Of a DNA stretch of 64,000 nt, positions 54,846-64,000 are shown in pieces. Source of the stretch: Hermatobates lingyangjiaoensis. Its lineage: Eukaryota; Arthropoda; Insecta; Hemiptera; Hermatobatidae. The position numbers and the translations under genes were made by a program. The stretch's first letter is position 1. Each line of letters starts with the position of its first letter. The notes under the pieces were generated by a model. The model was not told where the DNA came from and did no database searches. It saw only the letters and a program-made list of their open reading frames with translations. The DNA lies in contig JAPFBL010000596.1 of NCBI GenBank assembly GCA_026182355.1, forward strand, positions 105,356 to 169,355, written 5' to 3'.

Positions 54846-54914
54846 TGGTATATACTACTATAGTACCGACTAAAGTTATTTTTTTTTTGGAAACTATACA
54901 AAACCCTCGCACTT

Positions 54915-55815
54915 TCCCCCTCCCTCCCTACCACCCCTTCCTCCCTCCCTCCTCCTTCCCCCCTCCCTCCCACCCACCCCTTTCTCCCTCCCCCTTCATC
55001 CCTCTCTCCCCCTTCCTTCCTCCCTCCCCTCTTATCCCACCCTCCTCCCAACCTCCCTCCCTCCCCCTTCCTTCCTCCCTCCCACCATCCCCCCTTTATC
55101 CCTCCCTCCTCCGAACCTCCCTTCCTCCCTCCCTCCCCCCTTTATCCCAACCTCCCTTCCTCCCCTCCCTCCCTTCCTTCCTCCCTCCCCTCTCCCTCCC
55201 CCTCCCTCCTCCCAACCTCCCTCCCACCATCCCCCCTTTATCCCTCCCTCCTCCGAACCTCCCTTCCTCCCTCCCCTTCCTTCCTCCTTCCCACCCTCGC
55301 CCCTTTATCCCTCCCTCCTCCGAACCTCCCTTCCTCCCTCCCTCCCCCCTTTATCCCAACCTCCTTCCTCCCTCCCTCCCCCCTTTATCCCAACCTCCCT
55401 TCCCTCCCCTTCCTTCCTCCCTCCCCCTCCAACCTCCCTCCCACCATCCCCCCTTTATCCCTCCCTCCTCCGAACCTCCCTTCCTCCCTCCCCATCCTTC
55501 CTCCTTCCCACCCTCGCCCCTTTATCCCTCCCTCCTCCGAACCTCCCTTCCTCCCTCCCTCCCCCCTTTATCCCAACCTCCCTCCTCCCTCCCTCCCCCC
55601 TTTTCCCAACCTCCCTTCCTCCCTCCCTCCCCCCTTTATCCCAACCTCCCTTCCCTCCCCTTCCTTCCTCCCTCCCTCCCTCCCCCTCCCTCCTCCCAAC
55701 CTCCCTCCCACCATCCCCCCTTTATCCCTCCCTCCTCCGAACCTCCCTTCCTCCCTCCCCTTCCTTCCTCCTTCCCACCCTCGCCCCTTTATCCCTCCCT
55801 CCCGCCCTATCCCTC
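54915..55815 (+). repeat. ~900-bp polypyrimidine minisatellite
   Basis: Nearly pure C/T on the + strand, with units such as 'cctccctcccccctttatccc(a)acctccct' of about 60-110 bp. The few purines are A or G of 'atccc', 'aacc' and 'gaacc'. Sits just upstream of the last MSL1 exon. The 382-codon ORF over it (poly Pro/Ser/Leu) is an artefact of composition. Confidence 0.95.
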
Positions 55816-55851
55816 TTACACTAATTCACTAACTCTCTTCATGTGTTCCAG

Positions 55852-55927
55852 AGACTTCGCCTATTCATCAATCAAGTCTGTTGCCAAAGTTTCCTGCAGG
55901 ACTCTAAAAAGACCACTCAGGAGATAG
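55852..55927 (+). CDS. MSL1: MSL1 exon 6 (terminal)
   Basis: Acceptor GTTCCAG; AG + A completes Arg, then DFAYSSIKSVAKVSCRTLKR and PLRR with TAG at 55925-55927. Similar in place, length and basic character to the end of MSL1 after the PEHE domain (human ...RCRLEIQKKQTPHRTCRK), but not strongly conserved. The whole CDS is 1089 nt, 362 aa, with all intron phases consistent. Confidence 0.75.
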
Positions 55928-56035
55928 TTTTCAAACACGGCAATTCTCTACCTCCCTTAATTATAAAAGAAAAAAAAAATGTAATTTCTATTTTTTTTTT
56001 TTTTTGATTTTTCTTCTAGTAATATTAATAATAAT

Positions 56036-56041
56036 AATAAA
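56036..56041 (+). terminator. candidate poly(A) signal for MSL1
   Basis: AATAAA about 110 nt after the stop, in an A-rich run followed by a long A tract. Low-complexity context limits certainty. Confidence 0.4.
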
Positions 56042-56319
56042 AAAAAAAAACAAAACAAAGTGTAACCTTATAGTTTTGTCCCTCTCAATTAGGTAATTTT
56101 TTCTATTATGTACATATACGAAATATACTATTAAATTCAGTTTGACTTAATGTTATTGTATTTTTTTTTTATTTGAAAGTTGTTGGTACAAATGACTGGG
56201 AATAGATAATCGAGATTTTTTTTTTATAAATATATATATATATATATATATTCTGTAATATTGTGAATATTATTCACAAGAATTATTGGTGCTAGAAACC
56301 AAGCAGCAGTCTCCTTGTT

Positions 56320-56430
56320 GAATAACCTGCAGAGTAGATCTAACCTGAAGAAGAACAATCAAGTGTTCGAAACGTCTTGTTAGTTTTTTTTTTTAATAAT
56401 AAACTTTTTTTTGTGTGGAGACATAATACT
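56320..56430 (+). repeat. PLE terminus (ACGT/C family)
   Basis: CUGAAGA, A, GAACA..UGUUC, GAA, ACGU, C near 56346-56382, with CUAAC before and GUUAG after. Confidence 0.65.
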
Positions 56431-56849
56431 TTCCCCACATAACATAACATGAAAAAAAGTGTTATTTTTTGAAAATATATTCTTGTTGGTAATTCAGTGA
56501 AACCTTCAAATGACTTATTCTCTGGGAAACTAAATACTTTCCAGTTTACTATAGTGACTCTTGTTTGATAACAGCTTTGGTTTTTTATAAAGTCACCCTC
56601 ACGTTCGTATCACTCTTATATGAGAAATTTGGTCTCTAAAGGCTCATATCTCGCTTTTCGACCATAATCCCAATAAAAAGTTTTTTCGAAAACTGAATTG
56701 TACGAGTTTTTCGATTAAAAATAAATTTAATCTATTATATGAATAGAAAACTTTTTTTTTAAAAAAAAAATATATTATAATATTAATTTACAACATATAC
56801 TTAAATTAAAATACACTTACACTTAACTCTCGAGTTTCCGTACTTCAAA

Positions 56850-57435
56850 TAAATGTACTTTCGAGTTTCTGTACTTCAAGAAACCGTACTTTCGAGTTTC
56901 CGTACTTCAAGAAACTGTACTTTCGAGTTTCCGTACTTCAAGAAACTGTACTTTCGAGTTTCCGTACTTCAAGAAACTGTACTTTCGAGTTTCCGTATTT
57001 CAAGAAACTGTACTTTCGAGTTTCCGTACTTCAAGAAACTGTACTTTCGAGTTTCCGTACTTCAAGAAACTGTACTTTCGAGTTTCCGTACTTCAAGAAA
57101 CTGTACTTTCGAGTTTCCGTACTTCAAGAAACCGTACTTTCGTGTTTCTGTACTTCAAGAAACTGTACTTTCGAGTTTCCGTACTTCAAGAAACTGTACT
57201 TTCGAGATTTCGTACTTCAAGAAACCGTACTTTTGTGTTTCTGTACTTCAAGAAACTGTCTTTCGAGTTTCCGTACTTCAAGAAACCGTACTTTTGTGTT
57301 TCTGTACTTCAAGAAACCGTATTTTCGAGTTTGTCTACTTCAAGAAACCGTATTTCGAGTTTCTGTACTTTTAGAAAACCGTATACTTTCGAGATTTTGT
57401 ACTTCAAGAAACCGTACTTTCGAGTTTCCGTATTT
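56850..57435. repeat. 31-bp tandem repeat, about 18 copies
   Basis: Unit 'actttcgagtttccgtacttcaagaaactgt'-like, 31 bp. 31 is 3 x 10 + 1 and no frame has a stop, so all three + frames stay open and give 69-173 codon ORFs (repeating YFRVSVLQET, FEFPYFKK, SSFRTSRN). No start, signal or other coding evidence supports a protein. Confidence 0.95.
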
Positions 57436-57584
57436 CTTTTGAATAGCGTAAATTATCATCCAGAGATTGGTAATTCACCAAAATGGCAGAATGAGACCTC
57501 TAATAGCCTAGGCTACTTCAATTTCGTTATCTTCAGCAAACTATACCTTTATTATGCATTAACAATATTATTATTATTATTCAT

Positions 57585-57920
57585 TGTAGGATAAAAAGTT
57601 AATGAAATCGTCTCCACATATAAAAATTTAATCGTATAAAACAACGTGTTTTAAACACATAGTGTTCTTCCTCAGGAAGAAGAAACTACTTCCTACCTGA
57701 GGAAGAACACTACGTGTTCGAAACGCGTTGTTTATACAATTAAATTTTTATATGTGGAGACCATTTCATTAACTTTTTACCCTACAATAAGTAAATACCA
57801 CATAATAAGTGATTGCACTACGTTAGAAATGTATATATATATATATCAATGATCAAACCACAATATGAAATGGGAAAACAAGACTAAGTCTTATATTGTG
57901 GTTTGATCATAGATTAGTAC
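57585..57920. repeat. PLE foldback (ACGCGT/U) and AGATCT-type remnant
   Basis: Antisense arm 57590-57680, sense arm 57690-57830 (same family as 46834), (TA)n, then an abbreviated inverted pair around 57850-57910. Confidence 0.75.
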
Positions 57921-58394
57921 GTATTTACGTATTAGGCCCGTTCACCCCTCTCGCTATTTCTCATAATGCCATCCCTCCTCACCATTTACTTTTTAGAACT
58001 TTACATTGATTATGTTCACAATTAAATTTAACTAATTAAATGCTAATTATAATTAATGATGGATTTATAAAATATTAATTGAATTAATTTTTTTAATTTG
58101 TAATTAACGAGGTCAAAAATTATAATTGTAAAAGGGATGTCTGTTCCCTACTGTTCTTACGACTACCATGGTGTTCATACGACTACCATGGTGTTCTTAC
58201 GAACTCGGTCGTCCCCTCCTTAAGGGGAAGTATTCTTTTCCCTGGATCAGGACTCACTACTAGGGTGAGTACCAGTTTTAAAAGCAGTCCCAATACTGCT
58301 TTCACCTAGTGGTAAGGACCGTGTGTGGAGGAGTATGTTTTAATAAAGAATTTTAAAAAAAAAACCGGTAAGAGCGCGGAGGAAAACTTATAAT

Positions 58395-58800
58395 AGCTTT
58401 CTCTCACTCTGCACACTTTCTGTGGTTACAAATCTGTGGTCACAATTCTGTCGTTACAATTTTGTGCTCACAATTCTGTGATCACTATTCTGTTGTTACA
58501 ATTATGTGGTCACAATTCTGTGGTCACAATTCACCCCCTGAAGAACTAAAATACACCCTTGAGGATGAATTTCACCCCCCCATTGAGAACCCTTGTTTTA
58601 GCCCTTATATAGCTGTTACAATTCTGTGGTCACAATTCTGTCGTATCAATTCTGTGGTTACAATTCTGTGATCACTATTCTGTTGTTACAATTATGTGGT
58701 CACAATTCTGTGGTTACAATTCTGTGGTCACAATTCTGTCGTTACAATTCTGTGGTCACACATTCTGTCGTTACAATTCTGTGGTCACATCTCCCCCCCC
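58395..58800. repeat. 12-13-bp tandem repeat within hAT-like ends
   Basis: 'ttctgtggtcacaa' and 'ttctgttgttacaa' repeated in two blocks (58420-58530, 58615-58790). 'ccattgagaacccttgtt' after each block (58580, 58812) looks like a hAT end, so the array probably expanded inside such an element. Confidence 0.75.
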
Positions 58801-58939
58801 CCCCCTCCGACTCCATTGAGAACCCTTGTTCTATCACTTCTAGAATTATTTAAATTGAATATATAGTTTACTAAAGTAAAGAAATTGAAATAGCCTAGCC
58901 CTTATAGAAAGTTTAGTGAGGTTATATATATATATAAGA

Positions 58940-59980
58940 TGTAACTTTTTTTTTTGAGGTTTGAGGTCCAATGATTTAAACTAGTCCTTTTGCCGACGTT
59001 TCGACATATATTTATGTCATCTTCAGGTCAAGAAAACAATTCAGGATGAATATATATATATATATATATATAAATAAAATAAATTCAAAACGAAGGAAAC
59101 AGAAAAACACAGACATAACTCACATCGATATTTCGACTATCGTCGTCATCAGGAGGTGTAAAGAGCGAAGAGTCCCGCAGGAATCCTGCCTTCCTGCGGG
59201 ACTCTTCGCTCTTCACACCTCCTGATGACGACGATGGTCGAAATATCGATGTGAGTTATATCTGTGTGTTTCCTTCGTTTTGAATTTATTTTATTTAAAA
59301 AAGTCCGCTGGACCGTTTCTTTTAATTGTATATATATATATATTGTGTGTGTGTGTGTGTGTATGTTCTCTAATCCGGGATTCGGTCAGTTTTCTAGGAT
59401 AAAAAATCAAACTCTCGTTGCCAACGTTTTCAGTTTTATTTAAAACCTTTTTCATAGGCCTACAAACTACACATTGTTTGTATGCCTATGAAAAAGGTTT
59501 TAAATAAAACCGAAACGTTGTCAACGAGAGTTTGATTTTTTATCCTAGAAAATTTCACCGAATCCCGATTAAGAGAACACATCTATTCTATCAAACGATC
59601 GGCATATTATAGAATCTGTTATATATATATACAAAACTACAGTTTATCGGGACTCGGTCAGTTCTTCAGGTTCAAATTAAACTCTTATTGCGAACGTTTC
59701 GGTTTTTATTTTAAACCTTTTTCATAGGCAGAAGTATAAATTTTTGAAACAGGAAAACTAAGTATTACATTATAAATTATTTTACAAAGAAAAATAATTT
59801 GTAATGTAATACTTTGTTTTCTTGAAATAAAGACGAAACGTTGGCAAAAAGGTGATTCCATATATTTACCCTGACCAAACTCCGAGAAAAAGAAAAAGTG
59901 TTTTGTGAATATTTTGTGGTCAAGAAAACAGTACCGTAATAATATATATATATAATTAATAATATAATAATATATAAAAC
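58940..59980. repeat. cluster of PLE termini and foldbacks
   Basis: Antisense arm 58960-59045 with helix II GACAUA-AAUA-UAUGUC; ATAT/C-type foldback 59080-59325 (sense core CUGAUGA at 59222-59228, GAC-GAUG-GUC, GAA, AUAU, C at 59247); ACGTT-type foldback 59365-59600; and a mixed pair 59640-59935 whose sense side matches the 25836 family. (TA)n separates them. Confidence 0.78.
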
Positions 59981-59999
59981 TCAAAAATTGTTATTGACC

Positions 60000-60200
60000 T
60001 CTTCTATTCTATTCACTGTTTTGTTATTGAGGGCTAGGTCAAATTGGCCTAGCCCTAATTAACAAAACAGTGAATATATATATATATGGTATGTCTTGAC
60101 ATGCTTAGCCATAAGCTAAGTTAACCACTTAGCTAGTTAAGTTAACTTAGCTACTTAGCTTAGTAGTTAACCTACCCTACCCACCATTAGGTTATCACTT
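60000..60200. repeat. short foldbacks
   Basis: Inverted pair around 'gggctaggtcaaattggcctagccc' (the flank of the 4050 family, core lost), then 'cttagctagttaagttaacttagctacttag' palindromes related to 36070-36275. Confidence 0.6.
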
Positions 60201-60229
60201 ACCAGTCTTACCAAGTTCCTAAATTTTCT

Positions 60230-60780
60230 GTTTTCAGACCTGTCTCGGATCTATATTAGTCTGGAAATTCAAGCGTCGACTATATCTCCTTATTCGTTAT
60301 CTTTTTCAAGATAAAACATAAAACAGAGAGAGAGAGAGAAAGATTACAAAACATATTTAGATATAAACAATAAAAGAAAAAGATAACTAGACAAAGAAAG
60401 AGATATAGTAAGTGATGGAGAGAGAAGAAGATAGAATGAACCTGGGGGGGGGGGGGGGTTGAGGTGAAAGTAAGACAAATACCAATTTCTGGATTAGTCT
60501 TGGACTCAAGGAATTGAGTACGGAAATTCGAGAGTTGTGTGTATTTTTATTATAAAAAAATGTGAATATTCTTACATTGCTGGTGACTTACAAATGTCAT
60601 TATGAACATGATTGTCGGATAAAAGTGAGGGAAAATTGCCTTTTTTTTATAAAAAAAAAACTAATCTAATAATATATTTGTGTCTTTTCTTCTTTTCAGA
60701 ATTTCGTGGAAATAGTTTTTGTGATAACATCATTCAAAAAGACCTTCAAACCTCTTTATTAGGAGATTACAAAAAAATTA
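60230..60780. other. no gene recognised
   Basis: Contains a G-homopolymer of about 13 at 60446-60458 and (GA)n at 60320-60340. The 67-codon ORF at 60612 has no support. Confidence 0.45.
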
Positions 60781-60784
60781 CGTC

Positions 60785-61250
60785 TCCACAGAAAAAAAAA
60801 AAAAAAAACAGCTAAAATATGAAAACTAACAACGCGTTTCAAACTCATAATGTTCTTCTTCAGGTTTACATCTGAAACAAACAAAAATATATATATATCT
60901 GTGAGCTTTAAGAACAACATCACAATGAATTTTCAAATTCAATTCAATATATGATTTTTTATTTTTTTTAACAAGGGAATTACTGTTAATTCTGAACTTT
61001 TAAGTAAAACATGACTTTAAGAACATCAGAGTGGAATTATTTGAATTTATATTATTAAAATAGCAAACAGTCATACCTTATACGATGATGTTGGAGTCGT
61101 TGGAGCGCTTTCGGACGTTGTCCATCTTCAATTGCAACTAACCTACTGAGCCTGTTATAAAAGGTTCAAATACGATTGAAGGATGGACAATGTTTGAAAG
61201 CGCCCCAACGATTCCAAGATCATCGTACAAGATATAACGGTTTGCCGTAA
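60785..61250. repeat. PLE antisense terminus and AGCGCT-type foldback
   Basis: Antisense ACGCGT-type block 60790-60880. Foldback 61060-61240 matches 740-925, with the sense arm decayed (GTTTGAAAGCGCCCC). Confidence 0.7.
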
Positions 61251-61259
61251 TTAATAATA

Positions 61260-62760
61260 TAAATCATACTAACCTCAATGGTAATAATTAATATGCATGA
61301 ATTATTTAAAATTGATTGCAATATATGAAGGATGAATTGAACTATTGAGGTTTTAGTAATTAAATATAATTTGAGGCAATTAGTATGAAAAAATGACTTA
61401 ATTAATACTGAACCTTAATAATGACATGCTGAAACATGAACCAATTTATAATTAACAAAAAATTTTTAATTACCTTCACTCTTGAACTATGTCATGTCAT
61501 GTTTATTAATCTTCATGATTAATTAAAGTTCAGTAATTAATCATATTAATTCCCTTATTAAAGATCTTAATAGTGCAATTAATTATTCATATATTGTATT
61601 GAAGTTCAAATAATTCATTCTGATGTGTTTAAAGCTTACAGATATGCATTTTTTTTTTTAGATTTAAACCTGTTCGAAATGCATTATTTTCATTATTAAA
61701 CTTTTTTTTTGTCTAGAGAGGTAATTTTTTAAACCCCCCCCCCCGCAAAAAATAAATAAATACCTCAATATAACAGATTGGACAAATAATGACATCAAAA
61801 TCTATTCTGAAGCTTTATTTAGTTCGATAAAGTTTTAAAGAGTTCCTTCCATTTGTACCAATAAACTCGTAGCTATATTTTCTCGACTTATACTTTGGTT
61901 TGTTTGATTAACGAAATTCGTAAACTGACGCAACAAAAAAAAAAAGTTGGAATTTATTGTTTAAAATCCCTAATTGTTTATAAGTTCCGAATCGATCGAG
62001 AACTAAGATATGACACTCCTATGGCCAAGAATCTTCAACATTTTTTATACATCATGAACCCATTTTTTAACGCCAAAATTTTATTCGCGACCCCTTTTTT
62101 TTTAGTGAAAACAAAAATAAAATTAACAACAAATAAAAAAAAAATAAGGAAAATTAAAATAGATTTGATCACTAGTAACTTAAATGAGATTGATGTACCG
62201 TGCCGCATTAATAATAAATAAATTATTTATTTAATTTAGTCCTTTATTTTCTATTTATAAAAATAAACAATTTCAAACTTTCGGGACTCCCGATTTTTTT
62301 AAAGAACAATTTCTTCATCAGATACCATGAAAAAAAATATTTATCTCAACAGTTGTTTTAAAAAAAATATTATATATATATTTATTTGATTTTTTTTAAA
62401 AAAAAAATCTCGATTAACCCTTCAAAATACATACTTTTTAAGTAACTGACTTTTATTTTTTTAAAAAAAAAATAATAATAATAATAATCATGAATAAATA
62501 AAACTGTAAATGTTGTATATAAATGTAAATTTTTTGCATATTTTATCAAATTTAATTTCAGCAATTAAAAATTAAAAAAAAAAAAGGAAAAAAAAACGAT
62601 AAAAATATTTAGAATGTTCCAAGTTTGTCTATCTTGTTTTTTTTTAAATTTTGTTGATTGTAAAAAAAAGAACTGTTTGTCACTCTTTCTTAGTAGTTAG
62701 TAATTGAATACAATATTGTGTAGTGACTGTTTATCATTTTTTCGTATACCCTTGGCAAGT
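61260..62760. other. AT-rich, no gene recognised
   Basis: A 108-codon ORF at 61895 is low-complexity Lys/Ile/Asn-rich and has no motif. A hammerhead-like antisense CUGAUGA is near 62315 but lacks a matching stem. Confidence 0.45.
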
Positions 62761-62789
62761 TAGCTGATGTAATTTTATATATATATTGG

Positions 62790-63165
62790 TATAAAAAGAT
62801 TTCACATAAACACGTGAAATAACAATCAATGATCAAACCACAATAAGAAAATGGGAAAGCAAGACTAAGATCTTTCAACCGTAACAAGCGGTCTTCGTCA
62901 GAGTCAAAAACCCAACTGAAAACCCAACGTGAGTTGGGTTTTTGACTCTGACGAAGACCGCTTGTTACGGTTGAAAGATCTTAGTCTTGTTTTCCCATTT
63001 CTTATTGTGGTTTGATCATTGATATTAGTATAAAAAGATTTCACATAAACACATGAAATAACAATCAATGATCAAACCACAATAAGAAAATGGGAAAGTA
63101 AGACTGGTTGAAAGATCTTAGTCTTGCTTTCCCATTTTCTTATTGTGGTTTGATCATAGAATGTT
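62790..63165. repeat. two PLE foldbacks with intact AGATCT/U hammerhead-like core
   Basis: Foldback 1 (62795-63025): the sense arm has GACU (62944-62947), CUGACGA (62948-62954), extra A, helix II GACCG-CUUGUUA-CGGUU (62956-62972), GAA (62973-62975), AGAUCU (62976-62981), U (62982), AGUC (62983-62986). GACU and AGUC pair as helix I. Foldback 2 (63030-63160) has lost the middle and most of the core. Confidence 0.82.
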
Positions 63166-63330
63166 AGTATAAGTGGGCAGCAGGTCTTCTTGTAAACAAA
63201 TGGAATTAAAATGTGCAGCAGCTTCTGCATTTACGACCTTTTTGCTGATAGCCTCGATTTTCCTTATTAACTTTCGATGTACTGGAGGTAATTTCCATAT
63301 ATAAATGGGCCAGAGACATGTCAACGTGAC
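63165..63330 (-). repeat. PLE N-terminal fragment
   Basis: On the - strand encodes LIRKIEAISKKVVNAEAAAH and then FNSICLQEDLLPTYTNI, the same motif as at 5418, 12010 and 23668. Confidence 0.65.
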
Positions 63331-63374
63331 AAACAAAACTATTAAGAAAGCATGTAGAAAAACGACTTTAATAG

Positions 63375-63450
63375 AATACTGACATGTTCAAAAACAGACA
63401 AGCTTTCGACCATCATAGGTCATCTTCTGGTCTAAAACTGATAACACTTC
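63375..63450 (-). repeat. hammerhead-like core, AGCT/U family
   Basis: On the - strand: AGAC (63430-63433), CAGAAGA (63423-63429), extra U, GACC-UAUGAU-GGUC (63408-63421), GAA (63405-63407), AGCU (63401-63404), U (63400), GUCU (63396-63399). AGAC and GUCU pair as helix I. The box has A in place of U at its second base. Confidence 0.65.
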
Positions 63451-63459
63451 TGGTCAAAA

Positions 63460-64000
63460 TCGTGATAAAAGGATATAACAATTCTCAAAAGGAAAAGAAA
63501 AAATCTGGAGTGCCCTGCACTCAACTTTACTATAAGTAAACTTAATATCAGTGTTCTTGGGTATATAATATATAAAGTCTCATTTAAGTATAATGTAAAC
63601 ATTTAAATGGGAGATGTTTATTAGTCTTTCATTCCTGAGGTAGTACAGATAGTGATTGAAGGACATATCAATATATTATCTTATTTTTGTACATCACACA
63701 GTTGATGCAAATAATTTCATTAGTATAACTACAGCAGTAATAACATTTTTGAAAAACCAAAGTGAACATTTCTTGATACCGAATATTCTCCTACAAGAGA
63801 ACATGGCCTCTGTTCAAAGAGCCAGTGGATTTCTTACATGGTTTACTTGACCTCCTTCAACATTCAATATTTAAGTCTAATTTTCAAATTTAAATCAGAA
63901 AAAACTCTTATTTTACCTGAAAAACATCATAAATATCGAAGAAAAAATGTTTTAAGATAATTTATAATTATGGATGTATAATAATTACATTTATTAATCT
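63460..64000. other. nothing recognised at the window end
   Basis: AT-rich; a 64-codon ORF at 63656 has no recognisable motif. Confidence 0.4.

Noticed and set aside
54779..55927. 382-codon ORF, Pro/Ser/Leu-rich
   Set aside because: The ORF follows from the C/T-only repeat. Only its last 25 codons, from 55852, are a real exon, reached by splicing.
56853..57594. 173- and 150-codon ORFs
   Set aside because: Produced by a 31-bp tandem repeat with no stop in any frame; no homology or start context.
61895..62221. 108-codon ORF
   Set aside because: Low-complexity, Lys/Ile/Asn-rich, in AT-rich DNA with no motif or splice context.
62290..62330. Hammerhead core (antisense CUGAUGA)
   Set aside because: No helix II partner leading to the GAA box.

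Overview
This is eukaryotic, repeat-dense, AT-rich DNA from an animal, most likely an arthropod. The exon/intron structure (GT/AG), a PIAS/Su(var)2-10 gene, an MSL1 gene, tRNA-derived SINEs, Penelope-like retroelements (PLEs), hAT, pogo/mariner and Helitron remnants all fit; the species cannot be fixed from the sequence. Almost all long ORFs here are products of tandem repeats or foldbacks. The real host coding sequence is three genes split into small exons.

(1) About 3.7-25.3 kb, + strand: the 3' part of a PIAS-family SUMO E3 ligase (PINIT end, SP-RING, SIM, proline-rich tail, stop at 25300); its 5' exons lie left of the window. One 91-nt exon is present twice, at 7638 and 11619, because a ~2.3-2.7 kb block was duplicated; using both copies would break the frame. 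(2) 33.9-42.2 kb, - strand: beta-1,3-galactosyltransferase 6 (B3GALT6-like, 322 aa), two exons separated by a ~7.3 kb intron. (3) 42.6-55.9 kb, + strand: MSL1 (362 aa, six exons, coiled coil plus PEHE domain), divergent from B3GALT6 across a ~350 bp shared promoter region that holds a YY1-like site and short upstream ORFs. A 109-bp tandem repeat runs over the 3' end of MSL1 exon 3, and a ~900-bp polypyrimidine tract precedes its last exon.

The rest is repeats: a ~135-bp satellite (1.4-3.6 kb), an ~80-bp satellite present in both duplicated blocks, a 7-copy ~135-bp array (45.2-46.1 kb), a 31-bp array (56.9-57.4 kb), nested hAT elements with clean 8-bp target duplications, a pogo-like element, a mariner remnant, a LINE 3' end, a Helitron helicase fossil and tandem tRNA-SINEs.

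The most striking theme is dozens of short foldback units sitting in (TA)n tracts. Their arms carry the layout CUGANGA, one extra base, helix II, GAA, a self-complementary 4-6 nt block, then H (A/C/U): the core of a type I hammerhead ribozyme with a minimal helix III. At least ten sequence families show it with different stems. Real PLE protein fragments (RT tail, GIY-YIG, and a conserved N-terminal motif) lie next to several of them, so these are best read as PLE termini.
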